A stretch of DNA of 64,000 bases from GWA1-54-10 sp964349675 (GCA_964349675.1 CAYGHD010000002.1:4757-68756), one strand, 5' to 3'. Counted from the first letter of the stretch, positions 16,401-25,425 are shown. The notes: generated by a model not told the origin, from the letters alone. Program-made: numbers and translations.

Positions 16401-19190
16401 GGCAATACAACAGCATATACCTATGATGCGCGGCTGTTGTATCCAAGCGTGGTGCGCAATGCCTTGGGGCAGCAAGAGACATACGCATACAATTATGCAT
16501 TTGGCACAGTGGTGCAAAAAACCGATGCAAATGGGGCGGTATATCAGACGCAATACGACCCGCTCGGGCGGGTGGCAGAGGTGCGGGTGCCCGAGCTGGG
16601 CGCCACTGCTGTCAAAACGCGGTATCACTATACAGACACCGTGCCGACAATGGTTAAAAAAATAGACTACCTTGACTCTGCTGTAAGTACTGCGGCAGTT
16701 ACCTACTATGACGGCCTTGGACATGCCGTGCAGGAAAGAAAGCAGATGGAGGATGGGATGTTTGGGGTGATTGACTATCAATACGACACCGCGGGGCTTT
16801 TGTTGTCGGACTCACTGCCGTATGCGGCGGGTGGTGCTGAAGCGCGGCTTGGCCAAGCACCTCTGACACTTAAGCGCACCTACACATACACGCCACTTGG
16901 CGATGTTGCGTCGGTGACCAACGCTGTTGGAGTGACCACGTTTGCTCGCGACGACTGGAGCACCCGGGTGACTGATGCAAAAGGCAAACAAAAAGTGCTC
17001 TACACCGACGCGCATGGCAACCTGGCGCAAGTGGACGAGCAGCTTGGCGGCTCGACCTATACAACGCGTTATGCATATCAATTGGGGCTGCTGACCCGCA
17101 TCAGCGATGCTCTGTCTAATGTGCGCGCCTTTGCCTATGACGGGTTGGGCAACCGTGTGCGTGCAGAAGACCTGCATGCGCCAAGCGACACACAGTTTGG
17201 TGTATGGGTGTATGAGTATGATGCTGCAAGTAACCTTATGCAAAGCAAAAATCAAGCAGGGCAGGTGGTGCGGTATGCATATGACTCGCTCAACAGAGTA
17301 ACAAGCGAAGATTTTTTGGGTGCCGGCGGCATAGAGAGTGCATTCACCTACGATGCATGCGCCTTTGGAGTGGGGCGTTTGTGCACAGCAACCATGCGCC
17401 CCGGTGTCGCAACTGCATACACCTACAACCCACAAGGGTTGGTTGCCATCGAGCAAAAAACAATCGGCGCAGGCGTGTATGCAACAGCATATGCATACAA
17501 CCGGCAAGGGCAGGTGACCCACATGCTCCACCCAGACAACCTTGAGACGCGCTACACGTACAACACCGCAGGGTTGCTTGAGTCTGTGCTGGGCGGAAAG
17601 GTGGGTGGTACGCTGGTTGGCGCATCAAATATTAATTACTCGCCCGCAGGGCAGGTGAGCGGCATGTGGTACACCAACAACACGGTAACCACCAACACCT
17701 ATGACCCAAACAAATTGTATTGGCTCAAAACCAGACAGACGGTGGGGCCAAACAACACCATGGTGCAAAATCTTTCCTACGTCTACGACCCGGTTGGCAA
17801 CATCACGCGCATTACCGATGCGGCCGATGCAAACGATGTGAAGATGTCGTTGTTTGCCTATGACGACCTACATCGGCTGGTCATTGCATCAACTACTGCA
17901 GCAACAACTACCCCAACCTACCGCTATGTATACCGCTACAATCCGCTTGGCAACATGGTGAGCGACTCCACCACCACCTACACCTACGCGGGCACCGGCT
18001 ATGCAAACCCGCATGCCCCCACCGACCTACGCACAGGCTCATCAACCACCACCTACACCTACGACCCCCTCGGCAACCTCACTCACAGAGGAGACACCAC
18101 CCACACCTTTGACTACCAAAGCCGCCTTACCCAAACCAACATAGGCACCTCCACCAAAGTGACCTACCGCTACGACCATCAAGACAACCGCGTCTTGGTA
18201 CACGACGGCATCCAAACCCTCTACCCAACACACCACTACAGCAAACAAGGAGCCACCTCCACCCTCTCACTCTTTGCAGGAGACACACTCATAGCAACCC
18301 TAGAGTCCAAAGCCACCCGCACCACGCCTACCTACATCCACACCGACCACCTAGGCAGCACACAGCACACTACTAACCAACAGGGAGCAGTCACCCAAAC
18401 ACTCCAGTACTATCCGTATGGGGAAGCGCAAGCCCACACAGGCACTGCAACCCAGAGAGAATACATCGGCCAAGTGCACGATGAGGCAAGTGGATTGCTT
18501 TACCTGAATGCGCGGTATTATATGGGCAGGGGACAGTTCTTGTCAGAGGACCCGGTGTTTTGGGAGGTGGGGCAGAGTCTCGAGGATTCAGATATAATGC
18601 ATTCTCATCAAACAGGATTGTATGCAGTGCCAGGATATGACAATACCCTCGGCAAAAAGAGTAAAGCTTCTGTTCAAGAGGAATTCCTGCTTGACCCCCA
18701 AATGCAGAATTCGTATGGATATGCACGGAATAATCCTATAAATAGGAAAGATCCAACTGGAGAACTTCCAATATTGCCAATACTTGCAGTATATTCTGTT
18801 ATGCAAAATCTTATAAACTTGTACGAAGCAAAAACAGTGTTTTTGGACTACCCAGAAGTGTTTACTTCACAAGAAAAATGGCAAACTGGATTTAAGGTTG
18901 GATTTGATGCAGCGATCTTTGGTGCAGGTCGGGCAACAAAAGATATTGCCACAAAAACTTTCTTACAAGTTGGGCCCGTTATTCTTGATGTAACAGATCA
19001 TTTCTTTGCACCACAGATTTATCAAAATATAGATCAGTCGCAAACAAAAAATCGATCGCCTATTCTTACTGGATACAATCAAGCGCAGTTATCAGCAATG
19101 TCCTCTTTCGCACAATCATTCGGATTCTCTACCCTTTCTCCAATGCAGGTAAAAGCTGTGGAGCAAGTACGTGCCGTATTCAGTAAATAA
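13401..19190 (+). CDS. Giant secreted SpvB/Rhs-repeat protein with variable C-terminal domain
   Basis: About 1930 aa from the ATG at 13401. A signal peptide (GFATISIGILLLTPLLSYAQE) is followed by an Ala/Pro-rich linker, then an SpvB-like domain (GRGGMTPDLALVYNSQD, VGYGWSLSIPYIERL), several FG-GAP/VCBS calcium-binding-like repeats (DANGDGKADIV, DINSDGLDDWMV, DMNADGLPDYV), and a long series of RHS/YD repeats (YTYDPLTGDLL, YTYNPQGLVAIE). The Rhs core tip is EYIGQVHDEASGLLYLNARY...GQFLSEDP near residue 1690, with a second PTG box (YARNNPINRKDPTGE). The last roughly 140 residues after that are unlike the core and AT-rich: the expected place for a polymorphic toxin. I recognise no toxin fold in them. 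Rhs shells encapsulate such C-termini before export. A weak promoter, TTGCAT-16-TACTCT, lies at 13340-13367. Confidence 0.88.
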   Translation: MTLYKNTAYAKGFATISIGILLLTPLLSYAQEAALDTPVQQSPSAPVEEVAAPDAPAASAEPQIAAASTAEVARPTIDAPQLFTHGSLAPKVSETTGALTERVELALPPGRGGMTPDLALVYNSQDRKDSIVGYGWSLSIPYIERLNKTGSERMYVDNYFSASQGGELVAAVEANEYRQRIDDGTLYVFKNNVWTAFDKKGIRYTYGQTQAGRQFAAEDPAKVARWMLQEIRDTNDNRIVYAYAKEGSTLYPASITYTNSGATAGAFAVRFAYEARPDTLVSHATGFAVTLQKRLKAVTVLAEGTVVTKYALTYVPGNNGVRSLLSALQQTGYSDGGQQQRPAIQFTYSATPPTYTPKESSQLYNAAHVAADADGNGLPDFALSYQNPVSLQKWMSVDLNMYSVVANRLYPNMPEHWSISVAAPDNYRPAEEGVRFFDANGDGKADIVRSIRMRDGELRQAYYQNESVGSGLSWIPKPNTGLPIFAYNRMRNSYEDVTYSTGLFGNVNGDGLVDYVFSLPQIVYSGLDGTYLHTSEQAGWEFATSTFSPVATMPITTDDTTASQLVDINSDGLDDWMVSAGPATYFCLNTGTGWEANCENGWKIATTTRQETGWDKGIRFIDMNADGLPDYVRAYHMPQYQYLTNGAKPIDTKIYNYVYLNTGSGWATSTLQMPSFIFLGHPTSVSWGGDVEYDEYVDWNGDGFLDSSHMQSEGMIPDVLTTVTYPTGGSIGVTYAFSTKSGENPDLAFPMLLVTDITVNNGLGRSDKTTYSYAGGKWHIPGDVRERRFAGFAKVTAVDPNKTVVTYFNQGDAVSGDGEQSDHVAQIGRAYREDILSPSGALERKTLTRYQTFDQNGAYKVLPVQEVSQDYNQNDTHRDAAKTYTYDPLTGDLLQEVQWGEVAGLANGSFTDMGADTYTAIMRYAPGTAKAMRVLVSETKTDSAGSKLAEAKHYYDGLPLGSATRGMETKTERWQQGAVYSTTLRAYNAQGLLTQETDPRGNTTAYTYDARLLYPSVVRNALGQQETYAYNYAFGTVVQKTDANGAVYQTQYDPLGRVAEVRVPELGATAVKTRYHYTDTVPTMVKKIDYLDSAVSTAAVTYYDGLGHAVQERKQMEDGMFGVIDYQYDTAGLLLSDSLPYAAGGAEARLGQAPLTLKRTYTYTPLGDVASVTNAVGVTTFARDDWSTRVTDAKGKQKVLYTDAHGNLAQVDEQLGGSTYTTRYAYQLGLLTRISDALSNVRAFAYDGLGNRVRAEDLHAPSDTQFGVWVYEYDAASNLMQSKNQAGQVVRYAYDSLNRVTSEDFLGAGGIESAFTYDACAFGVGRLCTATMRPGVATAYTYNPQGLVAIEQKTIGAGVYATAYAYNRQGQVTHMLHPDNLETRYTYNTAGLLESVLGGKVGGTLVGASNINYSPAGQVSGMWYTNNTVTTNTYDPNKLYWLKTRQTVGPNNTMVQNLSYVYDPVGNITRITDAADANDVKMSLFAYDDLHRLVIASTTAATTTPTYRYVYRYNPLGNMVSDSTTTYTYAGTGYANPHAPTDLRTGSSTTTYTYDPLGNLTHRGDTTHTFDYQSRLTQTNIGTSTKVTYRYDHQDNRVLVHDGIQTLYPTHHYSKQGATSTLSLFAGDTLIATLESKATRTTPTYIHTDHLGSTQHTTNQQGAVTQTLQYYPYGEAQAHTGTATQREYIGQVHDEASGLLYLNARYYMGRGQFLSEDPVFWEVGQSLEDSDIMHSHQTGLYAVPGYDNTLGKKSKASVQEEFLLDPQMQNSYGYARNNPINRKDPTGELPILPILAVYSVMQNLINLYEAKTVFLDYPEVFTSQEKWQTGFKVGFDAAIFGAGRATKDIATKTFLQVGPVILDVTDHFFAPQIYQNIDQSQTKNRSPILTGYNQAQLSAMSSFAQSFGFSTLSPMQVKAVEQVRAVFSK

Positions 19191-19196
19191 TACACT

Positions 19197-19451
19197 ATGT
19201 CAATTGAATTGATGCTACAAATAATCACTCTAATATTAGGAAGTTGGTTCTCGTATACTGGATTTCGAACACTCTTGTCAAAAAAATATTACGTTGATGA
19301 GATTGAAGAAACAAGAGGTGAGTCTGTAGAAGACAAATATAAGTCGTTACCATCTTGGCGAATAATGTTTACAAGATACAGTTATGGTGGACAATGGTTG
19401 GTATTCGGATTGGGATTGCTCACGCTTTTCTTTCTGAGTTTATTTAAATAG
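19197..19451 (+). CDS. Small membrane protein, candidate immunity protein for Rhs C-terminus
   Basis: 84 aa with two hydrophobic helices (LMLQIITLILGSWFSYTGF and WLVFGLGLLTLFFLSLF) separated by a charged loop. It begins 6 bp after the Rhs stop codon and shares the low GC of the Rhs C-terminal region. In polymorphic toxin systems this position normally holds the immunity gene, and a membrane immunity protein would suit a membrane-targeting toxin. Function is inferred from context only; I recognise no family. Confidence 0.6.
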   Translation: MSIELMLQIITLILGSWFSYTGFRTLLSKKYYVDEIEETRGESVEDKYKSLPSWRIMFTRYSYGGQWLVFGLGLLTLFFLSLFK

Positions 19452-19520
19452 TAAATCTAAAACTAGAAGACAACTGAATACAAAAAAGAGATAATAGGGC
19501 CAGCCACTATCTCCATAACC

Positions 19521-19582
19521 AGAATACATTGGCCAAGTACACGATGAGGCAAGTGGATTGCTTTACCTAAATGCGCGGTATT
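19521..19582 (+). pseudogene. Orphan copy of the Rhs core tip
   Basis: 62 bp matching 18458-18519 inside the Rhs gene with only three differences. In the Rhs frame it encodes EYIGQVHDEASGLLYLNARY and then a stop. All three differences are silent third-position changes. A stop codon lies just upstream, so it is not expressed as a protein. It marks the scar of an earlier C-terminal cassette. Confidence 0.9.
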
Positions 19583-19594
19583 GAGAATATAAAT

Positions 19595-19619
19595 AAGCCG
19601 CCCGGAGGCCGGGCGGCTT
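19595..19619. terminator. Strong hairpin terminator after Rhs module
   Basis: AAGCCGCCCGG / CCGGGCGGCTT with a short loop. Probably serves both the Rhs/immunity unit and the convergent gene at 19630. Confidence 0.8.
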
Positions 19620-19629
19620 GGAAGGGGTG

Positions 19630-19962
19630 TCAGAGTCCAAGGCTGAAGGAAAGATAGTACAGCCCGATGCGGATTCTCCGATAGAGCCGATATGCGTGGA
19701 GGCCCAGCCATAGGAGCACGTTGATGATGGGTACGGCGTACATGAGCTCCAGCCAAAAGGGTACCGGCACTTCAAGCCCGAACGCCCGGTAAAATGCGGC
19801 CAGCGGCTGGAGCCAAGCGACGCCAGCCGCAGCCAGCATAAACCCCGCTACGCAGATGGCCACAAGGCATGTAAAAACGAATACAAAGGCTTTCCAGAAT
19901 GCCAACCCTGGGTCGTCGTCGTTTGCTGGGGTCACCCCATGCGTGTATTCCATGGTTCCCAC
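19630..19962 (-). CDS. Small two-helix membrane protein
   Basis: 110 aa from a GTG at 19962; a Shine-Dalgarno GGAGAA lies 5 nt before this GTG, while the nearby ATG at 19953 would be 14 nt away, so the GTG is preferred. Two hydrophobic stretches are visible: WKAFVFVFTCLVAICVAGFM and the segment around ELMYAVPIINVLLWLGLHAY, then a basic RLYRRIRIG. No family recognised. It is a single-gene unit ending at the shared terminator, in the same style as the genes near 28.6 and 33.5 kb. Confidence 0.6.
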   Translation of the reverse strand: MGTMEYTHGVTPANDDDPGLAFWKAFVFVFTCLVAICVAGFMLAAAGVAWLQPLAAFYRAFGLEVPVPFWLELMYAVPIINVLLWLGLHAYRLYRRIRIGLYYLSFSLGL

Positions 19963-20064
19963 GGCGTTTCTCCCTATCTGTGAGACAACAAGATAAAAGC
20001 CAAACGGTCTGTCCGCTTTGAGCGTAGCATAGTCAAATACGGCGCACTAGAGGGCCTCTGGATG

Positions 20065-20631
20065 TTACCCGTGTAAGAGCGCAAGTAGATGCTGCCCGCC
20101 CCATACATACACAGCAACCATAACCGACTCGCCGATAAATATGCCGAGCATAAATTTGCTAAAGCGTATATTAAGACTGCCTGCCACGTAGCAGATAATG
20201 TCGGTGGGGAGAAAGGGGAATGCACTCCAGCTGATAATAATAGGCAGTTCATGTTTTTGCAGTATCCGCTGCACCCACTGCACGTATTTTTGATACTTGC
20301 GTTCAAACATTTCATCCAGCTGCAGTAGTTCAGAAAAAAAGTACACCGATGCGGACGATACCATAATCCCGACCATGGTGAGTATAAACAGCGGCAGCGG
20401 CTCAAACAGCAAAAGCCCTGCGGCGATAAAATACGTAACCGGTATCAGAGTAAAGCCGCGGATACACCCAAGGAGTAAAAAAATAGCATACGCCAGATAT
20501 AGCGACGTGCCGGCGCTCAAGGTCAAGTACTGCTCTATGGCGCCAGGGTAGTACAGGTATGCAGAAAAGCTGCCCACCAAAAAGAGCAGCCATGCAATGA
20601 GAAAAATTCTTCGGATATGGTGGAGCCGCAT
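20065..20631 (-). CDS. VTT/DedA-like membrane protein (TVP38/TMEM64 family)
   Basis: 188 aa, about five membrane segments. The region PLFILTMVGIMVSSASVYFF followed by a helical loop (FERKYQKYVQWVQRILQKHE) and SAFPFLPTDIICYVAGSLNI matches the VTT domain with its re-entrant 'PxLPTD...AG' loop. Family members are thought to be lipid scramblases or transporters. Monocistronic or the distal gene after the RND pair; 41 bp separate it from the pump gene. Confidence 0.75.
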   Translation of the reverse strand: MRLHHIRRIFLIAWLLFLVGSFSAYLYYPGAIEQYLTLSAGTSLYLAYAIFLLLGCIRGFTLIPVTYFIAAGLLLFEPLPLFILTMVGIMVSSASVYFFSELLQLDEMFERKYQKYVQWVQRILQKHELPIIISWSAFPFLPTDIICYVAGSLNIRFSKFMLGIFIGESVMVAVYVWGGQHLLALLHG

Positions 20632-20672
20632 CGTCTCACTATACCGTACTCAAGCGGCTTTTGAGGCTCCTA

Positions 20673-23600
20673 TTATTTTGCAGGCACGCCGCTCCCTGGC
20701 CAGCGATAAAAGAGCACCGGCACCATCACGAGCGTGAGTATCATGGCAAAGGTAAGTCCAAACATAATCGTAAATGCCAACGGCCCCCACAGGCTGGATG
20801 CCCCGGCAAGCGGTATCATGCCCACGACGGTGGTGATGGTGGTGAGTACAATAGGGCGCAAGCGCACGGCAGCTGCTTCAACAATGCCTTCTTTAAGTCC
20901 CAGATGCGCTTCGTTTTGGAGTTTGTGTATCACCGAGTCGAGCAGGATGATTGCATGGTTAATGATCACGCCGGCAAGCGCGATGACGCCAAGGAGCGAC
21001 GAGAATGAGAGCGCCATGCCCGACAGTGCCAACCCAGCAAGCACGCCGATGAGAGACAAGGGGATGGTGAGCAGCAGGTACATGGTGTAGCGGAAGGAGT
21101 TAAAGCTCAACACCAAGATGCCGAGCATCAGCGCCATCCCCGCCAAGAGCGCCAGCCCCATTTCTGCAAACGACTGATTTACATCTTCGCTCTCTCCGCC
21201 GTAGTCGGCAGTGACACCAGAGGGCAGGCCTGCTGCGGCGATCTGTTTTTTAAACTCATTAGTAACCTCGAGCGCGTTGGCGCCTGTCGCAAGTTTGCTG
21301 GTGACGGTAACGACTCGTTTTTGGTCGGTGTGGGTGATGGCTGCACGCGACTCGTCTGCCGACGCGGTAATGAGCGAGCCAAGGAGCACAGTACCCGTGG
21401 GGGTGCTCAGGGGGATTTGCTTGAGACTGTCTATGGTTGTTTTGTTGGTGTCCTCTGGATGCACATAGGCTGCGTTAAGGTTCATCTTTACCACTACATC
21501 AATGTCATCCTGCGGAGTTTTGATGGTGGTTGCGGTTGACCCTGAAACTGCGATGCGCAGCGCTTGGGCAACTTGGGCAGCACTGAGCCCCACACTGGCT
21601 GCTTTGGCACGGTCGACTTCGATGGTAAATTGCGTGCCGTTGTCGCGCACCGATGACTGCACGTCGATGGCACCGGGGATGCCTGCAAGCACAATTTCAG
21701 CTTTGTTTGCCGCCTCGGTGAGCGCTGGCAGATCGTCGCCGGTAAATGCAATAGACACCGGCGTGCCCGATGATGGGCCGCCCGACGCCTCTTCAACGCG
21801 TATCGTTGCGGTAGTGACTGCGGCAAGCTCAGTGCGCAACAGCTGCACTATCTCTGTTGATGTTTTTGAGCGGTCTTTGGGCAACAGTACGGTAATATTG
21901 GCCGTTTTTGTGTTGCTCCCGCCGCCACTTTGATTAAAGCTCGATCCTGCGCCGACTGTGGTGACAAAAGATTCGACGTAAGGGTTTGTGTACAAAAATT
22001 CCTCAACCTCCCGTGTAGATTTGTCGGTCTGGAGCAATGGGGTGCCCTGCAAGCGCTCAACTTCAATATACACAAAGTCCTGGTCGTCCTGAGGGAAAAA
22101 CTCTACTTTCACGAGTCCTGCAACGGGCAAGGCAAGCGACAAGACAAACCCAACGCCAAGGAGCGACAAAAGCCAATTTTGTTTTTTGCGGTCGCTGAGG
22201 AAGGCGCGTAAAAAGTTTTTGTACCAGGTCTGCGCGCGCACTGCATACTCCTCTTGCAGCACTTCTAGGCGGTTTGGCGCGCTGTGTTTGGTAAACAGCA
22301 GCGCCAAGAGCGGCACCATGCCCAATGCCACAAAGATGGACGCAACCAGCACAAAGATGACCGTAAAGGGGATGCTTGATATAAATTTGCCGACGATACC
22401 CGAGAGGAAAAAGAGCGGCGCAAACACCGCAATGGTGGCAACCGTGCCGGCGATAAGTGGCCATGCATACTCGCGTATCGAGGCGACCGCTGCATCGTAG
22501 CCATTGCCCAGGCGCGCAAGCCTTGTGTGGATGGCCTCGGTCACCACGATGCCCGAATCAACTAAAATTCCGATGGCGAGTATGAGCGAGAAGAGCGAAA
22601 CAAAGTTTATCGTGTTGCCAGAGACATACAGGCCGATAAATGCGATAACAAATGAAAGGGGGATAGAGAGCGCTGCCACCACTGCCTCTCGCCAGCCGAT
22701 GGTTATGAGCAGTACCAACAGCACCAACAGGACAGTCTCGAGCCCTACGCGCGTCAGTTCGGAGAGGTCTTTTTGCACCAGCTCGCCGCTGTTGTAAGAC
22801 ACTACTACTTGCGCGCCCGCGAGCGTTGTTTGCTTTAACTCTTCAAGCCGTGCCACCGCCGCATCTGCTATCTGCGTCACATCGCCCCCGCTTTTTTTGT
22901 AAATGTTGAGCGTCAGTGCGTTGCTTGCGGGCTCACCGCCGACTGATGCGCGGGATATGGTGCTTGGGGGCGCTAGGCCGTCGATGACCGCTGCGACATC
23001 TCGCAGATATACCGGGGCGCCTGCGTTGGTTGCCACCACAATGTCTTGGACGCTTGCCGGGTCGGTGATCTCGCCGGCAAAAGTAAGGGGGTAGTCAATG
23101 TCGGCAACAGTGATGCTCCCGATGGGCATCGATACATTTGCGCTCTGCAGTGCTGCGACCACTTGGTCCATGCGGACTCCGTAGGTAGTGAGCGCCTCTT
23201 TGCGCACCACCACTTGCACCTGGTGTTTGCGCGTACCCGACACAACCACTTTCGATACGCCAGAGACTTTGCGGAGCTCTGTTTCGAGGTCGTCCCCTAA
23301 CTTTGCAAACAGGGCGGGGGAGAGGTCTGCCGAGACTGAGACCATCAGTATCGGTTGATCAGCAAAATTTACTTGGAGCACCTGCGGCTCGTCAGCCTCG
23401 TTTGGGAATGTAAGTTTTGCTCGGTCGACGGCGTCTTTTAAGTCTTGGATGGATTTGTCGATATCTGCTTTTGCAACAAATTGGACGGTTACCGACGACA
23501 CTCCTTGCCCCGAAGTGGAAGTGATTTTGTCTACGTTTTCAATATTTGCTGCTTCGCTCTCTATCTCTTTAGTGAGCAGCTGTTCGATGTCTGTGGCAGA

Positions 23601-23765
23601 GGCGCCGCGCAAGGTACTGACGACGATGCCAATGGGCACCACCACCTCGGGTGCCGACTCTTTGGGGATTGCGAGCAGGGCATAGACTCCGCCAAGCGAA
23701 AGGACGCACATAAGCATGTACGTAAAGGCTCGTTTTTTAAGAAAAAATATCCAGAAGGTCGGCAT
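20673..23765 (-). CDS. RND-family efflux transporter
   Basis: 1030 aa, full AcrB-type length: TM1 at the N-terminus (AFTYMLMCVLSLGGVYALLA), a large extracytoplasmic porter domain, TM2-6 in the middle, a second porter domain, and TM8-12. The proton-relay segment in TM4 reads AIGILVDSGIVVTEAI, with the first aspartate kept and the second replaced by Ser compared with AcrB's DD pair. RND pumps export drugs, metals or lipophilic compounds using the proton gradient. The adaptor gene ends 5 bp upstream. No outer-membrane TolC-like gene is near, which fits a single-membrane CPR cell but makes the export route unclear. Confidence 0.9.
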   Translation of the reverse strand: MPTFWIFFLKKRAFTYMLMCVLSLGGVYALLAIPKESAPEVVVPIGIVVSTLRGASATDIEQLLTKEIESEAANIENVDKITSTSGQGVSSVTVQFVAKADIDKSIQDLKDAVDRAKLTFPNEADEPQVLQVNFADQPILMVSVSADLSPALFAKLGDDLETELRKVSGVSKVVVSGTRKHQVQVVVRKEALTTYGVRMDQVVAALQSANVSMPIGSITVADIDYPLTFAGEITDPASVQDIVVATNAGAPVYLRDVAAVIDGLAPPSTISRASVGGEPASNALTLNIYKKSGGDVTQIADAAVARLEELKQTTLAGAQVVVSYNSGELVQKDLSELTRVGLETVLLVLLVLLITIGWREAVVAALSIPLSFVIAFIGLYVSGNTINFVSLFSLILAIGILVDSGIVVTEAIHTRLARLGNGYDAAVASIREYAWPLIAGTVATIAVFAPLFFLSGIVGKFISSIPFTVIFVLVASIFVALGMVPLLALLFTKHSAPNRLEVLQEEYAVRAQTWYKNFLRAFLSDRKKQNWLLSLLGVGFVLSLALPVAGLVKVEFFPQDDQDFVYIEVERLQGTPLLQTDKSTREVEEFLYTNPYVESFVTTVGAGSSFNQSGGGSNTKTANITVLLPKDRSKTSTEIVQLLRTELAAVTTATIRVEEASGGPSSGTPVSIAFTGDDLPALTEAANKAEIVLAGIPGAIDVQSSVRDNGTQFTIEVDRAKAASVGLSAAQVAQALRIAVSGSTATTIKTPQDDIDVVVKMNLNAAYVHPEDTNKTTIDSLKQIPLSTPTGTVLLGSLITASADESRAAITHTDQKRVVTVTSKLATGANALEVTNEFKKQIAAAGLPSGVTADYGGESEDVNQSFAEMGLALLAGMALMLGILVLSFNSFRYTMYLLLTIPLSLIGVLAGLALSGMALSFSSLLGVIALAGVIINHAIILLDSVIHKLQNEAHLGLKEGIVEAAAVRLRPIVLTTITTVVGMIPLAGASSLWGPLAFTIMFGLTFAMILTLVMVPVLFYRWPGSGVPAK

Positions 23766-23770
23766 ACTGT

Positions 23771-25372
23771 TTATTTGACGCCAACGGTCATCCCTTCTTT
23801 AAGGCCGCGCGCGTCGGTTACGATGCGGAGTTCTGGGGAAATGCCGCCCAACACCACCATCTGCTCTCCCATGAGTGCGCCTTCAATAATCGGATGTGCA
23901 ACGAGTATGTTTTGCTCGTTGACGGTAAAAACAAACGAGCCGTTTGGTGTAATTTTAATTGCCGACAGTGGCAGCCGGATGACCGCGGTCGTTGCTTCTG
24001 CTGTTTTGGCGCGGGCAACCTCTACCCGTACCGACTTGCCGTTGACCAAGGCACTGGTGCCGATGATGCCGATGCGTACTTCTATCTTTCGTGTTGTTGG
24101 GTCAAGTGCTGGGGCGATTTTGGTGACCACCCCATCAACTGCGTCGTCAATGCGCGCTGTTGCCCCAACCGCAATCGCTGTTGCGTCGGTATCGCTGACA
24201 TAGGCTACCACCTCAAGCGCGTTATTGTTTGAGACTACTGCGATGGGCGAAAAAGCAGAGACAAAGTCTCCTGTCTTCACCGGGAGCGAGTTGACTGTGC
24301 CTGAAATCGGGCTACGCACGATTGTCTGTTCAAGCCGAGCTTGCGCTGCTTGGAGGTTGCCAAGCGCCGATTTGACGCTTGCATCCGCGCTTGCCAGCGC
24401 CCCGGTTGCAGCACCGCCACCGCCTGCCGAGGTGTTTGCGGTTGTTGCGGCGTTGAGGCTGTTGCGCGCCAAGGTGATGGACGAGAGCGCGGCGCTCACG
24501 GTGGTTCGGCCTGCGTTGATGTTGTTGCGGATGGCGTCAATGGTTGCTTGCGATGCAGCAGAGTTTGACACTGCTTGCGAGAGCGCAGTTGCAATGTTGT
24601 CGAGCAAACTTTTGACTGCGCGGGTGTCGCGCTCAAGCATGTCGAGCTCTTTGGATAATGCCGAGTCTACCGTGAGCGTTTTGTTGCGTGCCGCAAGCGC
24701 TTTGAGTGTTTGCTCAACTTGCGCGCGCTCTTGCTCGATTGTTTGGATCAGATTTTGGTTAGGGACGGTGATATTAAATTTTGCCTGGCTGGTTTGCGCA
24801 TTGATAAATACCGCATCCGCTTTAAGGTGCACTGCATCGTCAAGCGAACTGTAGACGGATGAAAAAGTGTTGAGTGCAGCAACCTTCGCTTCACCAAGCG
24901 ACATTGTGGTGCCGCCTTGTGCAATGCGCGCAATGTCCCTACTTGCTTTTGCGGCCTCGTACGCACCTTCGGCTTGGAGGAGTTGCGCACGCTCTGTCGC
25001 GTTTTCAAACGTTGCAAGGGTTTTGCCTGCAGCGACCGTGTCGCCCAATTTTGTGTATACGGTTATTTGTCCCGAGGACTCTGCGCGCACCGACGCTTCA
25101 GAGCGGGAGGTAACGGTGCCGGTCAGCGGCAGCGGGGTTGCGTTGGATGAGAGCGCCCCGACACTTTCCAGCGTAACGGTGCGCTGATTTTTTTCTGCCA
25201 CACTGTCTGCTGGGGTGGTGTGGAATATGAGATTGCCCAAAGCACCCACGACAATTACGAGCACGGCAATCACAGCTGCCTTGCGCCAACGGGAGAGCTC
25301 CATAAACCATGCATATGTTTGGCGTGCTGCGTCGGCGAGGTCGCTTTTAATTTTGATGAGGTGTTGGTTCAT
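23771..25372 (-). CDS. RND periplasmic-adaptor-type (MFP) subunit
   Basis: 533 aa. A cytoplasmic N-terminus of about 30 residues, then one membrane anchor (KAAVIAVLVIVVGALGNLIF), a split lipoyl/barrel-sandwich domain (SGQITVYTKLGDTVAAGKTL ... RSPISGTVNSLPVKTGDFV), a very long Ala/Thr/Ser-rich alpha-hairpin of some 200 residues between them, and beta-barrel and membrane-proximal domains (VRIGIIGTSALVNGKSVRVE). The unusually long hairpin may bridge the cell wall instead of meeting TolC. First gene of the pump operon, with promoter TTGACA-17-TATATA upstream and a short leader without a clear Shine-Dalgarno. Confidence 0.88.
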   Translation of the reverse strand: MNQHLIKIKSDLADAARQTYAWFMELSRWRKAAVIAVLVIVVGALGNLIFHTTPADSVAEKNQRTVTLESVGALSSNATPLPLTGTVTSRSEASVRAESSGQITVYTKLGDTVAAGKTLATFENATERAQLLQAEGAYEAAKASRDIARIAQGGTTMSLGEAKVAALNTFSSVYSSLDDAVHLKADAVFINAQTSQAKFNITVPNQNLIQTIEQERAQVEQTLKALAARNKTLTVDSALSKELDMLERDTRAVKSLLDNIATALSQAVSNSAASQATIDAIRNNINAGRTTVSAALSSITLARNSLNAATTANTSAGGGGAATGALASADASVKSALGNLQAAQARLEQTIVRSPISGTVNSLPVKTGDFVSAFSPIAVVSNNNALEVVAYVSDTDATAIAVGATARIDDAVDGVVTKIAPALDPTTRKIEVRIGIIGTSALVNGKSVRVEVARAKTAEATTAVIRLPLSAIKITPNGSFVFTVNEQNILVAHPIIEGALMGEQMVVLGGISPELRIVTDARGLKEGMTVGVK

Positions 25373-25396
25373 AGAATATAGATACTATAACACCAT

Positions 25397-25425
25397 TATA
25401 TAGCACGTGTAATAAAAAATGTCAA
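25397..25425 (-). promoter_or_regulatory. Promoter of RND pump operon
   Basis: Minus strand TTGACA, 17 bp, TATATA (an overlapping TATAAT gives 19 bp). Ends about 25 nt before the adaptor ATG. Confidence 0.8.

Noticed and set aside
16125..17531. Several 200-240 aa minus-strand frames
   Set aside because: Antisense of Rhs repeats; repetitive Cys/His-rich translations are artefacts of the YD-repeat codons.
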